A stretch of 64,000 nucleotides of DNA from JABDBL01 sp963845445 (GCA_963845445.1 CAWJSE010000002.1:930001-994000), one strand, 5' to 3'; positions 9,088 to 19,800 are shown, counted from the stretch's first letter. The notes: a model not told the origin generated them from the letters alone. Translations and numbers: made by a program.

Positions 9088-12000
9088 CGACGATAATTCT
9101 GTATTAGGAATATCGACATAAAATACCTTACCATTTTGGCAATTCGCCTTTGCTCTTCTGCCAAGTTCCTACTCATTTCAAACTCATCAGACTCTTTCAT
9201 GTACCTCTTACTAAATTCGTGATATCGACCTCTCAATTCTGGCGACAAATCTTCACCTCTCTGTAAACGCTCTCTAAGCTGGTCACACTCAATGTTTTCT
9301 TCACTACTCAGCGGAATACAATTATACCCGTAGTCAATTCCAGCGGGTATTCCCGAATAGAAACGAGTATGTCCCTCTGGAATTGGCAAAAGAGCCGCTT
9401 CTAATTCACGAAAATCTTTGTCGCTTTGTTCATTTGAAGTGGCCTCACGAACAGTCGATTCATCACCAGCATTAGCATCTTTATCTAATGAATTCATCAT
9501 TACTGGTTTTATTTGTTGTGTTGAGCTACTTCTATCCGAACGGGCTCTACGGGCTGCTGGTCTAAATCCTTCACCTCTATCATATGGCTCGAATACCTGA
9601 TGTTTTAGAACTTCATATAATGAGCCAGCATTACTCATGGCTTTTTTTCTACCCGTATCATCCCCTGTAACAGCATAAAGCAATTGAGCATAACTCATTC
9701 TTCTACCAGCACTGGTTTTTGAGTATTCGTATAAAGCTCGCATTTCTGCAAACATTTCAGATAAACTATATTCATATAATTCTATCTTGCCTTTGCCATG
9801 GGCGGCAAATCCAGGAGCCGCTACAGCGCGATCTAAATCAATACTACTCATACTTGCCACACCTATGTTCTTTAGTGTTTGCTTCTTGCCCAACCAACTA
9901 AAATAAGCATTGTGTACCGCCCCTTTAATAGTATCTGACAGTTGGGTAAAATATTGATGATGAATAGCATGTCCCACCTCGTGACGGGAACGACGTGCCA
10001 TAACTTTTGTTGGTTGAATCTCTGCAGTTCGGTAAAATCTCACAGACGGATCAGAAACAGTCGGATCATAGTGCGCTTGTTCACGTGGGTTGTCCGGATT
10101 ACTGTTTGGGTCAAAAATGAAGGTAGGCATCTGAGGAGGCAATTTTCCTGCTGTATTTAAAACAGTAAAAACATTCTCACTATTCACGGGCCCAATAACC
10201 TTTACGGGCATACCGTCCATCAATTTGGTTGGATCGCTAACTCGATAAGAGGTATCTAGCGATGTTTTAATTAAATGTCCGGTCTCAGGACTGGGCGTAA
10301 AGACGTATCGTATGCTTTGTGGCATTTGGTTTTTCTCTGCTGCCAAAGCAATTTCTAAAATTCTGTATTCTCTTTGCAAAGCAGAAATTCTAGGCTCGTC
10401 ACCAGCGTTTCTCATACGTTCAGCAATTGCCTTTAAAGTTTCAGTGCCTTGCTGCTCACTTACCGTGATTCTACTTGCTTCTGCTTCTTCGATCTCATAT
10501 TCCCACTGATGATAAACCTGTTCAATTCGTACTTCTATTAGGTCCATAAGCTCTTCAATATTTTGCGGTATTTGCGCATTCAATTCTGATAGTTGTGATC
10601 TCGCTTTACGGTCACGTGACTGTTTCAATGCCCTGCGTTGATCAGAAAGTTGTGCTCCCCTTTCCTTCAGTCTAGCTATTTCTTGATCGAGATTGTAACT
10701 AGTGCTAGCTTCGGATCTAATTCTAAAATATTTTTCTAAAGGCCATGAACCGCTATCTATCGACTTTGCCAATGCTGTCCAATTTCTTACCTCCTCAGAG
10801 CTCGGTTGTATAACACCAAATATAGTAGCGGTAAGGGTTCTCAGATTCTCATTCTTACCAATAGCTTTGCTCAGCGCTACAAGATCAATACCTTGATGTT
10901 TCTCAAACTGTAACAGTCCGCGCATCACTAAAGATTCGTACCCAAAATGTCCAGAGAGCCCTAGCACAGCTTGTAATCGATGATGATCAATTTGGTCCAC
11001 ACCGCCATGCATAAGCTCCTGTTTGACTATATTAGCTCTTGTTCGATCATCGTCTATAAAGCTTGCGAGCAGACCAATATAAAATTCTTCCTTTGCTTCA
11101 AAATTCAAGATGCGCCTTAAAGCGGGCGAATCATAACCTAACTGGCTTGCTAACTTAAACAAACTAGTTAATCGCAAACTACCCAATTCTTTGGTGCTAG
11201 CTCCACGTAAAATCTCCTGTTTAACCATTTCAGCACGCAATGGATCATTTTGCACGAAATCACTAAGAACAGAAATATTGAGATATGCGGTGGTTTCCAG
11301 TTCAAATAGTCGCTGCACAATAGGTGAATCATATCCAAAATGATCAACTAAATTAGCTAAGCCACTTAAATGATAGTAACTAAGGTCTGGGGCCCCTCCT
11401 TGAATTTCTCGTTTAACTAGTACAAGTCTATCCGGATATTTCTCTAAAAAAGCCGCAACTACAATACGTTGCTCAAGATCAGGAATTGCTTGTAATAATG
11501 CTATTCTTTGTTGTTCAGAGGCATCTGACACGTCGGTCCTGTTTGATTCGTCGACCGAACCCATTTGTTGTTGCTGCTGTTGCTGTTGCATAGTTTGTTG
11601 ACCAGCTGTTGCCTTTCTTCTGCGCGCTTCAGTTTCGACCAACTTTGCTAAATGTTTAGCGTATGCCTCGTGTGCTAGGGCCTTATATTGCTCAATTGCA
11701 GTTAGATATCTCGCTTGAGCTAACGGAAGCCATTTTGTAATGCAAGAACGCAAAATATCGTGCGCCTGTAAATCTAAGTTCTTCAATTCCGGTATTTGTG
11801 ACATCAATTGACGATAACGCTCGGAGTGTCGCCTCTGCCAATCCCTATCTTCACTAAGGTGATGTGGACGATCCAACTGAATTAGATTAGCAAAGCCAAT
11901 GGCTCGACATACGTTTATCAATTCTAAAAGCGGTTTACCAAATTCGTGGTTTTCCAGTACTCGATCAATACCTTTTTGCTCAGCAAAATGCTGAATAGCA

Positions 12001-12749
12001 GCATAAAAACGTCCTTGATTGTAAAGGCTAACTCCTTTCTCGACGGGTTCATATAACGCCTTAGCAACAATGACTTCGTAATTTACACGTGCTGTTTTAG
12101 GCAAAGATTCTGCCATTACGGCGCTAAATTCTTGCTCTTGCTGATTTGATTGCGTATCACCACGTGCGTCCCTTACCCTCTCCACGATTTGTGGTGATAT
12201 TATTGTGAAATAAGTTTCCCTCACAGCCCGAATAACTTCAGCAATATTGCGATGTTTAGCATAAAGCTCAGCTATATCCACCATATGTTGAACGTGATGA
12301 CCATATTCCTCAGTTAATGCATTGCCGCGACTGCATTCATCTAACGAATCTTCACCTTCATCAGTAAAAAACCCATAATGGAGAATTATTTCACCGCTTC
12401 CTGATCTATATGATGCAATGCTCAAATCCTCAAAACTGGTATCAATGCGCACTGTGACAGGTGGTAAATTTGCATAGGCATTTAGCGTCTTGAACGCTAG
12501 GCTTACTTTGGCTTCCATAGCCGAGCGCTGATCTCGCGTTTTATTGTATAGAGCATTCCATATATCTGACAATCTTTCCGCCTCATGTATAGCTTCAACT
12601 ACAGGTTTAGCAAGGCTATCTCTAAAAGCAGGGAGCCTCAATTCACTAAAAGGAGTATTAGCAAACCGAGGATGTGCCTCCTTCATCAGAGCTTTTACTA
12701 TATTTACTTGCTCATCAAATAGCTTTCTCGCTTCCATAGTTTCTTTCAT
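8994..12749 (-). CDS. G1 fragment: internal repeats and HEVGH metallopeptidase-like region
   Basis: The 1,251-residue frame has an N-terminal helical region containing TEEYGHHVQHM. Next come a short Gln run (around 11570-11590) and three tandem repeats of about 65 residues (about 10900-11490; marks GYDSP, KQE, FGY). A second zinc-site candidate HEVGHAIHH (9969-9983 encodes HEVGH) is followed by SEMFAEMRALYEY, which could supply the third ligand of a gluzincin-type site. The apparent start at 12749 is an artefact of IS21 insertion: without the IS the frame continues from ...SDPTFMRAMKETMEAR. The last 30 residues are read in the wrong frame after the 9134-9137 indel. Substrate unknown. Confidence 0.75.
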   Translation of the reverse strand: MKETMEARKLFDEQVNIVKALMKEAHPRFANTPFSELRLPAFRDSLAKPVVEAIHEAERLSDIWNALYNKTRDQRSAMEAKVSLAFKTLNAYANLPPVTVRIDTSFEDLSIASYRSGSGEIILHYGFFTDEGEDSLDECSRGNALTEEYGHHVQHMVDIAELYAKHRNIAEVIRAVRETYFTIISPQIVERVRDARGDTQSNQQEQEFSAVMAESLPKTARVNYEVIVAKALYEPVEKGVSLYNQGRFYAAIQHFAEQKGIDRVLENHEFGKPLLELINVCRAIGFANLIQLDRPHHLSEDRDWQRRHSERYRQLMSQIPELKNLDLQAHDILRSCITKWLPLAQARYLTAIEQYKALAHEAYAKHLAKLVETEARRRKATAGQQTMQQQQQQQQMGSVDESNRTDVSDASEQQRIALLQAIPDLEQRIVVAAFLEKYPDRLVLVKREIQGGAPDLSYYHLSGLANLVDHFGYDSPIVQRLFELETTAYLNISVLSDFVQNDPLRAEMVKQEILRGASTKELGSLRLTSLFKLASQLGYDSPALRRILNFEAKEEFYIGLLASFIDDDRTRANIVKQELMHGGVDQIDHHRLQAVLGLSGHFGYESLVMRGLLQFEKHQGIDLVALSKAIGKNENLRTLTATIFGVIQPSSEEVRNWTALAKSIDSGSWPLEKYFRIRSEASTSYNLDQEIARLKERGAQLSDQRRALKQSRDRKARSQLSELNAQIPQNIEELMDLIEVRIEQVYHQWEYEIEEAEASRITVSEQQGTETLKAIAERMRNAGDEPRISALQREYRILEIALAAEKNQMPQSIRYVFTPSPETGHLIKTSLDTSYRVSDPTKLMDGMPVKVIGPVNSENVFTVLNTAGKLPPQMPTFIFDPNSNPDNPREQAHYDPTVSDPSVRFYRTAEIQPTKVMARRSRHEVGHAIHHQYFTQLSDTIKGAVHNAYFSWLGKKQTLKNIGVASMSSIDLDRAVAAPGFAAHGKGKIELYEYSLSEMFAEMRALYEYSKTSAGRRMSYAQLLYAVTGDDTGRKKAMSNAGSLYEVLKHQVFEPYDRGEGFRPAARRARSDRSSSTQQIKPVMMNSLDKDANAGDESTVREATSNEQSDKDFRELEAALLPIPEGHTRFYSGIPAGIDYGYNCIPLSSEENIECDQLRERLQRGEDLSPELRGRYHEFSKRYMKESDEFEMSRNLAEEQRRIAKMVRYFMSIFLIQNYRRCLAMVLKLTRIGFLYLGELLMRQRNFLTIY

Positions 12750-12751
12750 GG
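12744..12751. repeat. Target-site duplication, left copy (TTTCATGG)
   Basis: TTTCATGG at 12744-12751 abuts the left end of the IS21-family element and is repeated exactly at 15251-15258 on the other side. An 8-bp duplication is within the range seen for IS21 elements. Removing the element and one copy restores the G1 reading frame. Confidence 0.92.
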
Positions 12752-12757
12752 TGTTTT

Positions 12758-12802
12758 TGGCAAATGAAATTTGAGCAGTTCTGCCAATCGAAAATTGAGC
12801 AG
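12758..12802. repeat. IS21 left-end terminal repeats L1 and L2
   Basis: L1 (12758-12778) and L2 (12782-12802) share TGnCAA...GAAA.TTGAGCAG and are offset by 24 bases. They are likely transposase-binding sites and match the inverted pair at the right end. Confidence 0.8.
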
Positions 12803-12837
12803 TGGTTGGTTAGTTGTCATTGATTTTTCTCCTGGCT

Positions 12838-15136
12838 TTAGGCCGCTTCTGAAGGTTGAGATTTTTTCTTGCGGCGTACACTTTCTTTAAATCTAAAACT
12901 TTCTCCATTCATGGCAATAATCTGACAGCGATGCACAAGTCGGTCTAAAAGAGCATTGGTTAATTGCTGAGTGCCAAATACACTTGTCCAGTCTTTAAAT
13001 TCTAGGTTAGTTGTGATGATCGTTGAGCATCGCTCGTAGCGCGAACTGATTACTTGAAATAGCAAATTACCTCCATCTTGCTTGCAGTCTGTCATTCCCA
13101 ATTCATCTAAAATGAGCAGGTCATATCGGGCCAATTGTTGTTGTAACCTAAAGACCTGGCGTGCATCTCGTGCTTCCAATAATTGATGTACTAAATCACC
13201 TACGCTGTAAAAACGAACTCTCTTACCAGCTGCGCATGCTTCCATACCAAACGCTATTGCAAGATGTGTCTTGCCTGTACCATGCCCTCCCAGCAATACA
13301 ATATTTTCTGCTGTAGATAAATATTGCCCGCCAAATAATTGCATCACCGCACTTTTGTCTAGTGATGGAATCTCATCAAATTTAAATTGGTCAAGCGTCT
13401 TTACTGCTGGAAATTTTGCCTTTAATAGCTTGTCTTTGCGATTATTTTCTTCCCGCGTTTGTACTTCTTGCTCTGACAAACAGCATAAATATTCTTGATA
13501 ACCGACCCGATTACTGTCCGCTTCTTTTGCTACTCGTTCATAGTTTTTGGTCATTGTCGGTAGACGCAATCTTTTTAAATATTGCTCAAGCAACGCATTG
13601 TTCATTCTTTTACCCCTTAATAAAATTTGGTATTGCAATGTGCAGCCTAATTCAACTGTGTACTCACTTAAGCTAGGATGCAAACTTAAGTCCAGCACCT
13701 CAGCTTGATGCTCTTTCTTAAATTTCTGCTGGTCCACTATTTGCAGCACGGCATCTGCACTCACTAATCCCAATGCCATTGTTTCGGCAACAGCTGCCGA
13801 TGTACAAGTTGCACCTTGCTCCATATGACACTTTAAAATACGAATGAAATGCCAACCTCCTTCAGATGCGCCTCTTTCTTCTACAAGTCGCCGGTAATAA
13901 TCCCAGTAACCATTTGGCCATTCGGCTTGCAACAGCGGTCTGGCATATGGCACTGCATGTGGCTTCCTCTCTAACTGCTCTAAGTAATGTTCCGGCTTTA
14001 GCAAATATTCTTCTTTCTCATAGCTCCTCTTGTGCTCAGCTATTACCTCTACATTAGTTGAAAATATCAACTTGTCTAAATACGCCCTTACCCTTAACAT
14101 CCTGCCAACATATTTGCTTGGCACCGAATAACGATTGCCTTCGTAAACTATTGTCTGGTAGCCATCAGCTATCACACAATTACGTGCTGTCCCTGCATCA
14201 AATCGTCGCTGTGGTAACTTTAATAACAATGGTCGCTCTTTGACAAATGCTTCTTCAATCCGTTCTGCTTGCCCCGCCACAGTTCGATTGCCGTCTTCCT
14301 GGCAATACACTAATAATCGACCATTCAATTCTTCAATCGATTCAACCTTTGGCACAGGTACCATCCAGTTCCGCCGGCTAAAACCAATGCTTCCCTCTAT
14401 CCCTCCTTTTTCATGAGCCCCCTCTTTGCCAGGTGTGCAAAAATTTGCCTCAAAAGTATAAAAGCCCATTAATTCCTTGAACTTCTTGGTCAATGTTCGC
14501 TGTTTGCCTTTGCCTACTCTCACCACTGCTAAACCTAAATTGTCATACGTTAATCTCAATGGTACTCCTTCAAAAAATTCAAACGCTTGCACATGCGCTT
14601 CCATGAATGACTCCATATTTAGTGCTCGCACTGCCATGGCAAATTTCTTGCGAGAATAATTTAGTCTCATCTCAAAGCTGTACACTTTCGTCCTCACACC
14701 CGCAATGTCAGCATATGACTCGCCAAAATCAACCTGGGCATCTTTGCCAGCTTCAAATTGCAATGGCAAAAATACCGATTTACTTGGCTTGTTCTTAATC
14801 TCCGCTACCATATACCTTACCGTTCTTGCCGAGCCGGTATATCCATATTCATTTACTAGTCGCTGATATACGCGATTTGCTGTATGCTTTTGCTTGCGGG
14901 GCGCGTTTCGGTCTTCCTCCAAGATTGTCCGAACGTGCTCTTCCCATTGGTTAAATACCGGCTCTTCCTCTTGCCTCTATTATTCTGTAGGTTGGCGCTT
15001 CCGCGTCCTTTAAGTACTTCGCCACCGTGTTTCGCGATAGCCCAAATTCTTGCGCTAACCATTTTTTACTTTTGCCATGTCTTGCATGTAACAGCCGAAT
15101 TGATACCCATGTGTCTTGATCAATCATCCCTACCAT
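12838..15136 (-). pseudogene. istA-istB: IS21 IstA transposase and IstB ATPase, fused in frame and frameshifted near the start
   Basis: The first 58-61 residues (from 15136 or 15127) carry the IstA helix-turn-helix WLAQEFGLSRNTVAKYLKDA and then run into a stop at 14951. The other frame continues with EEEPVFNQWEEHVRTILEED, the expected next segment, so one base is extra (or two are missing) between 14951 and 14978. The long frame (to 14922) holds the DDE integrase core (VDFGESYADI, LTYDNLG, EKGGIEG) and the C-terminal beta domain. It then reads straight through AGGGG and an ATG into IstB, a AAA+ ATPase with Walker A GGHGTGKTHLA and Walker B LLILDELG. IstA and IstB are normally separate. An ATGA overlap exists in the +1 frame, so the fusion may itself be a one-base change. 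Confidence 0.88.
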
Positions 15137-15190
15137 TTTTTTTCTAGGTCCGAGCCTCTGAACCCTTCTATTATCAATGGTCCTGTCAAG

Positions 15191-15244
15191 GTACTCAAAT
15201 TTCGTTTGCCATTATTGAAACTTCTGCTCAGTTTTAGTTTGCCA
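15191..15244. repeat. IS21 right-end terminal repeats R2 and R1
   Basis: R1 (15224-15244) and R2 (15191-15211) are inverted relative to the left-end copies and share the TGGCAAAC core. Together with TGATTGTGGC at the extreme end they mirror the left end TGTTTTTGGC. Confidence 0.8.
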
Positions 15245-15247
15245 CAA

Positions 15248-15679
15248 TCATTTCATGGCGCGCATGAAAGTGGGATCGGAAAGTTCAGTAGTGACTGGCA
15301 TGATTTTATCGACTAATCTGTTCACCAGCTGTCTTACCGCAGGCGAAACCGCATCACTGGGCTTAGGCAGTACCCACCCATCAATGATTGGTCTGGAGGT
15401 GTCTTGCAAGTGATCACCAAGGCGCTCTTGCCCTTCTTCATTAGAAGCTGAGCTTTTATCACCTTCTGTTCCACTAACGTTTACCAGCTGCTGTTGCTCC
15501 ATTTGTCTTTGACTCGATTCGTCATTTTGGTTTCCATTGGCATACTCAGTTGGCGACGGGCCATCATTCCATTCGCCATGCATTTGTTGCCGAATTCGTA
15601 ATTGCTCTTCTTGTTCAACCAAACCAACGCCCGGCGCAACATTAACCTCAGATGGTGAGGTAAAACCAGCATTATCCAC
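15248..15679 (-). pseudogene. G1 fragment between the premature stop and the IS21 element
   Basis: This 143-residue frame (apparent GTG start) is in the same frame as the Gln-rich fragment upstream and is separated from it only by the TAA at 15737-15739. It is acidic and low in complexity (EEQLRIRQQMHGEW, GDHLQDTSRPIIDGW) and ends in ...DPTFMRAMK. The stop there is supplied by the IS21 terminus. Excising the element joins MRAMK to ETMEARKLFD of the next fragment in frame. I see no independent ribosome binding site. Confidence 0.8.
15251..15258. repeat. Target-site duplication, right copy (TTTCATGG)
   Basis: Exact copy of 12744-12751 immediately outside the right end of the IS21 element. Confidence 0.92.
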
Positions 15680-15718
15680 ACTCGCAGAATACGATGCTGT
15701 GTCGCTTGTTTGTTGCTC

Positions 15719-15922
15719 TTGCTGTTGCTCTTGCTGTTACTCTTGCTGTTGCTCTTGCTGTTGCTCTTGCTGTTGCTCTTGCTGTTGCTCTTGCTGTTGC
15801 TCTTGCTGTTGCTCTTGCTGTTGCTCTTGCTGTTGCTCTTGCTGTTGCTCTTGCTGTTGCTCTTGCTGTTGCTCTTGCTGTTGCTCTTGCTGTTGCTCTT
15901 GCTGTTGCTCTTGCTGTTGCTC
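15719..15922 (-). repeat. 17 tandem copies of a 12-bp unit encoding (QQQE)n
   Basis: The unit TTGCTGTTGCTC (plus strand) repeats 17 times without length change. On the coding strand it gives CAG CAA GAG CAA, so the G1 product has a long QQQE tract. One unit (15731-15742) differs by a single base, which turns CAA into TAA at 15737-15739. Slippage-prone arrays like this also give long spurious frames on the other strand (poly-Leu, Leu-Ala and Cys-rich), which are not genes. Confidence 0.95.
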
Positions 15923-16786
15923 TTCCTGCTCTTGTTGCCCTTGTTGTGCTATACGGGATGCACCATCAGAGTTTTTGATATTACTATTCGCGCTTGATTT
16001 TCCTTCCTCGGACTGATGATCGCCTTTTCCTTGTTCGCTCGGTGCACCATTAGTGGTAGAAGGTAGTTCGCCATTAAAGCCATTAGGACGCGACACAGCG
16101 ATAAAAATGACTTCCTGCCCACCGATAAATACTTTTGTTCCAGAATCAATGGCCTTTCTTTGGTTTGGTCTTAGATTTTGTGGCTCAGTACCAGGGTATT
16201 GAATACTAGTTGGGAATTTTCTTCGTAACCCTTTTACGTACAATATTCCATCTGAATCGCACCCTATTACTGCAAGATCTTTCGCATCAAAATCTTTGGT
16301 ATCACTTGTATGGCCAATGGTCTGGTGTTTCCGTCCAATCACAACTGCTTGTCCTGGCAATAAAGAATTCGCTATTTGTATTGCACCACGGGCAAGATCG
16401 GTCACATTGATACCATAGCGCCCAGCCAGAGCATACAAGGCGCCCCTGTCCGCCAGCTTTCCAAACTGCCTATCTGCATTCAAGTCAATAGCATAACCAG
16501 GAAAATAACGATGGGGTTCCTTTCTTCTCTGAGATAGTGAAGAATGTGCCCAATCGGTGGATGCTATCATCAAAGCTGGGCGCCCTCTTCTATTACCGGC
16601 CGGCTTTCCATACTTCAATGTATTCCTGGTCAACCCAGTAGCCTTCTCTATTAGATTAAGCTGACGTGCCGTGAATTGACCTTTTTGCGTCAAGTTGAAT
16701 TTTGTCTTGAATTCATCTATCAGACACTTTTCCAATACCGCATCAAGCATAAAACCAGGCTCACCATCTTTTGTTTCGTAAGCCAC
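15737..16786 (-). CDS. G1 fragment upstream of the premature stop
   Basis: This 349-residue frame appears to start at GTG 16786 but stays open for a further 60 bases or more upstream, encoding SEQIDEIACRSNRVGVV in the same frame. It is most likely the continuation of the 16845-25760 frame after a one-base shift at about 16858-16869. It has a globular N-terminal part (KTKFNLTQKGQFTARQLNLI; FPGYAIDLNADRQFGKLADR; QAVVIGRKHQT), then a linker and the QQQE tract, where TAA 15737-15739 ends it. There is no ribosome binding site at the GTG. I cannot name the globular domain. Confidence 0.75.
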   Translation of the reverse strand: MAYETKDGEPGFMLDAVLEKCLIDEFKTKFNLTQKGQFTARQLNLIEKATGLTRNTLKYGKPAGNRRGRPALMIASTDWAHSSLSQRRKEPHRYFPGYAIDLNADRQFGKLADRGALYALAGRYGINVTDLARGAIQIANSLLPGQAVVIGRKHQTIGHTSDTKDFDAKDLAVIGCDSDGILYVKGLRRKFPTSIQYPGTEPQNLRPNQRKAIDSGTKVFIGGQEVIFIAVSRPNGFNGELPSTTNGAPSEQGKGDHQSEEGKSSANSNIKNSDGASRIAQQGQQEQEEQQQEQQQEQQQEQQQEQQQEQQQEQQQEQQQEQQQEQQQEQQQEQQQEQQQEQQQEQQQE

Positions 16787-16844
16787 AAAAGAACTTCGTA
16801 CTACTCCTACACGATTAGATCGACAAGCAATCTCGTCTATCTGT

Positions 16845-19800
16845 TCAGAGGGTACATGAGGTAAGGGCCAAACCGTTATTTAAAATTACTTGATCGAGCT
16901 CATCTCGTAACCTTAAAGCCATGTCAGCATCCTTAGCACCAATCGTAAAACCCTTGGCTAATTGCCCTTTACCGATACCTGCCACAATATCAGATCTTGA
17001 TCCCATCTCGACGCCACTAATAAGATCAATTGTTTTCCAAATAAATCCTTCCTGCTTCATAAGAAATGGGATAAGCACCGCTTGTAGCTTAGCCAAATCT
17101 GCTGCATTTTCGACTATAATATGTAGTTTGACGGGTCCAGTATCAGATCCTGTTGGTTTGGCAGGATAACACCAAGTTCCCCCTCCTCGGGTTTCTAGTT
17201 CATATGACTGATCATTAACTGTATATGTATGTTTTCGATCGGCGCTAACTATTCTGACTACAGTATTTTCATCCAATTGCTTAGTATAAATTTTTCTGTC
17301 AGAATCAAGCTCACTGGATGCCAGCATAGCAAATTCTTCATCCTCCCCCTTTGTAAGATCGGTCAGCTGATCTTTATATCCAGGAGGTTTGATTTTAATA
17401 AAACGTTCAAGTGCTTCTAAGCGCAATTCCTGCGAAAAATCAGAATAGAGCCACTTGCCTTTACGCTGAGCAAGAATAGAAGCAAAGATTGCTAATTGAA
17501 TTTTTGGATTGCCCACAGTTGCTTCAAGCAACTGATAAACATCTTTATCGTTAGCAACTGACATCACCGCACCAATCTCATTTGCTATGACTCTACCCTC
17601 TCGGCATAGACCAGCTATCTCACCGCTTCTCAAGCGTTGCTGCATTAGTTCTCTATAAGTGTCTTCATTCTCTATTAACTGTATCGCTTCCAGAGCAGCG
17701 TGCGATTTAGACTTAGCTATGATATCTATGATTTCTTCCTCACTATGACCTCCTTCCTCACTCCCCCTTAAATCTTGGAGAATATCCAGTGCTTTAAAAG
17801 CAGATTCGCGGTCTGGCGCATTGATTGTCCAAGCAATAAGTTGGGGAATATTACCCCGCAGTTTTTCAAGTCTTTGTTTGAATTCTCTTGGCGAAAGTGC
17901 TGCTATTTGTTCAGGCGTTAATGTATATTCTTCTTCTTCCGGCATTTTATCTATGTCAGAAGGTGGCGCAGCTTGATTTTGCAATGCTGTATCATCCTCT
18001 TCACCGACATGCCTATAGGGCAGCTTGCTCTGTTGTTGCTCTGGTGCAGAGCCTGATACAGACGCAATATTGTTCATATTCGATGCACCATTGCCACCTC
18101 CGTCTTCAGAAAGTGAAGGCTGAGTTACTATAAAGTCGGCACCCGCATTAGCTTTAGCTTTTGGTATTGGCGCGTCATGGTGAGAATCGTCATTAGCTGG
18201 TTCGGACTGCTCATGCCCTTGATCTTCATCTGCAGCAGATAATGATTTAGGACCATGTTTCTGCTGCGGCGGTTGTTGCTGTTGTTGTTGTTGCTGTTGT
18301 TGTTGCTGTTGTTGCTGTTGTTGCTGTGGGTTTGGTCTATCAACGCCTAGCTCATCGAATTGCTCCAAAAGTGATTCTCGTTGATTACTAGCAACCGTAC
18401 GCGCGACACCAATGAGTGCATCAAATATTTCGACGTAGGTTGTTCTAGCTAACTGGCTGTCTGTCTCTGACTGATGCCCTACAGCTGTAACCAGTTCTTG
18501 GGTTAAGAGAGATCCTAATGTACCCTGCCAGTTAGAAACAGATGCTATCTGCTGTTTTGCTTCTACAATATGGCCGGTTTGTAGAAACTCGGAAGCAGTT
18601 TGCAACACTGTAATTTGACTATCAAGTTCCAAGAGTGCTGCGGAATACTCTGTATCGTTAGTTTTTGCCCATTCGTTTAAAAAGGCAACCAATATGTTTT
18701 CGGCCATTTCGTTATCGTTCCATCCGGCCAACCGTTTAATTAGATCTGCCTGTATAAATTGATATTGTTTTATCAACCCTTGCATTTCGTTGTTTTGTTC
18801 AGCAAGCGCTAAAACTTTGTCTGCGCCTTTCAGTTCAATTAATTGGTCGATGGTGTTCCAAACAGGCATTAACTCTCTATCTTTGCATCGTTGAAGACCC
18901 CGTGCTATTAGCTTACGGTCCGCCAAACACTTATGATTTAATACTCGGCTGTTTAGTACGGTTTCGCTCAGCTTCTGAATTAAACTATCTTTTGTTTCGC
19001 CAGTTAGTTCTCCTCTCCTTAATGCTTCAGCCGCTTGGAGAGAATTGACTTCTTCTGATTCACTCGCAAAATCTGCTGGACTTACTTGGTTCTCTTGTTG
19101 AGTCGGATACAATCTTAGTTGCGGAGTGGACTGTCGTTGCTGTTGTTCTTGTGCCTGGGCTTGGGCTTGGTTTTGTTTCTGTTGTTGTTGCTGCTGTTCA
19201 CCTTGCATGTGCATATCTGCACCAGGTTGGAATTGAGCTAAAGCACTGGTTAGATTATTTGTTATATCGGATCTTATACTGCTGGTAAAACCTGGGGGTG
19301 CAACTTCTCTTGCACGGGTAGCATCTTGTCCCCCTTGCCTTTGTGTTTGCGTCGTTGACTGATTGCTTGTATTAGTATTTACTGCAGCAGTATTTACTGT
19401 GCTTGCTCCAGGTATGTTGCTGACGGACTGTTGTGTTGGAGGCGGACTCATAGACGCTAATTGCGCGATTAGCGGATTGGGTATTTCTGTCTCTCGTTCT
19501 TTAAACTTACCACGCATCAACTCTTGCTCATTAATAGCCTCAGCCTGTGCTGCGGATAATAAGCTGTGCAGTTCTTTATCAAATTCCTCTTCTACCCGAC
19601 GATCAGTCTGACGATTCTCACTGTTAAATCTTTGTGTTGGAGCATTCAACTTCTTCTGATTTAATGCCTGCCTTCGTTCCATCTCTCTTACTAAATCATT
19701 ATTTATCGCAGCCAATCGTGCCATTAATCCTTGATTTATCATGAGCATGCGCAGTGCTTCTTGAGTATTGCCAGTTTGCATTCTGTCTACTGTTGTTTGC

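Larger units (their letters stand above)
12752..15250 (-). mobile_element. IS21-family insertion sequence, 2,499 bp
   Basis: The element runs from TG at 12752 to CA at 15250 and is flanked by the direct repeat TTTCATGG. Each end carries two copies of a 21-bp sequence with core TGGCAAA...TGAGCAG: left copies at 12758-12778 and 12782-12802, right copies (inverted) at 15224-15244 and 15191-15211. Multiple terminal repeats, TG/CA ends and the istA-istB gene pair are all features of IS21. It is inserted within giant gene G1 in the same orientation. The perfect duplication argues for a recent insertion. Confidence 0.95.

Noticed and set aside
15719..15922. Tandem repeat as a possible CRISPR array
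   Set aside because: The units are 12 bases long, contiguous and without spacers, and they lie inside a coding frame.
15537..16016. Long plus-strand frames rich in Cys-Ser, Leu-Ala or poly-Leu across the 12-bp repeat
   Set aside because: They are the other readings of the CAGCAAGAGCAA array; the minus-strand frame continues as ordinary protein on both sides, while these do not.
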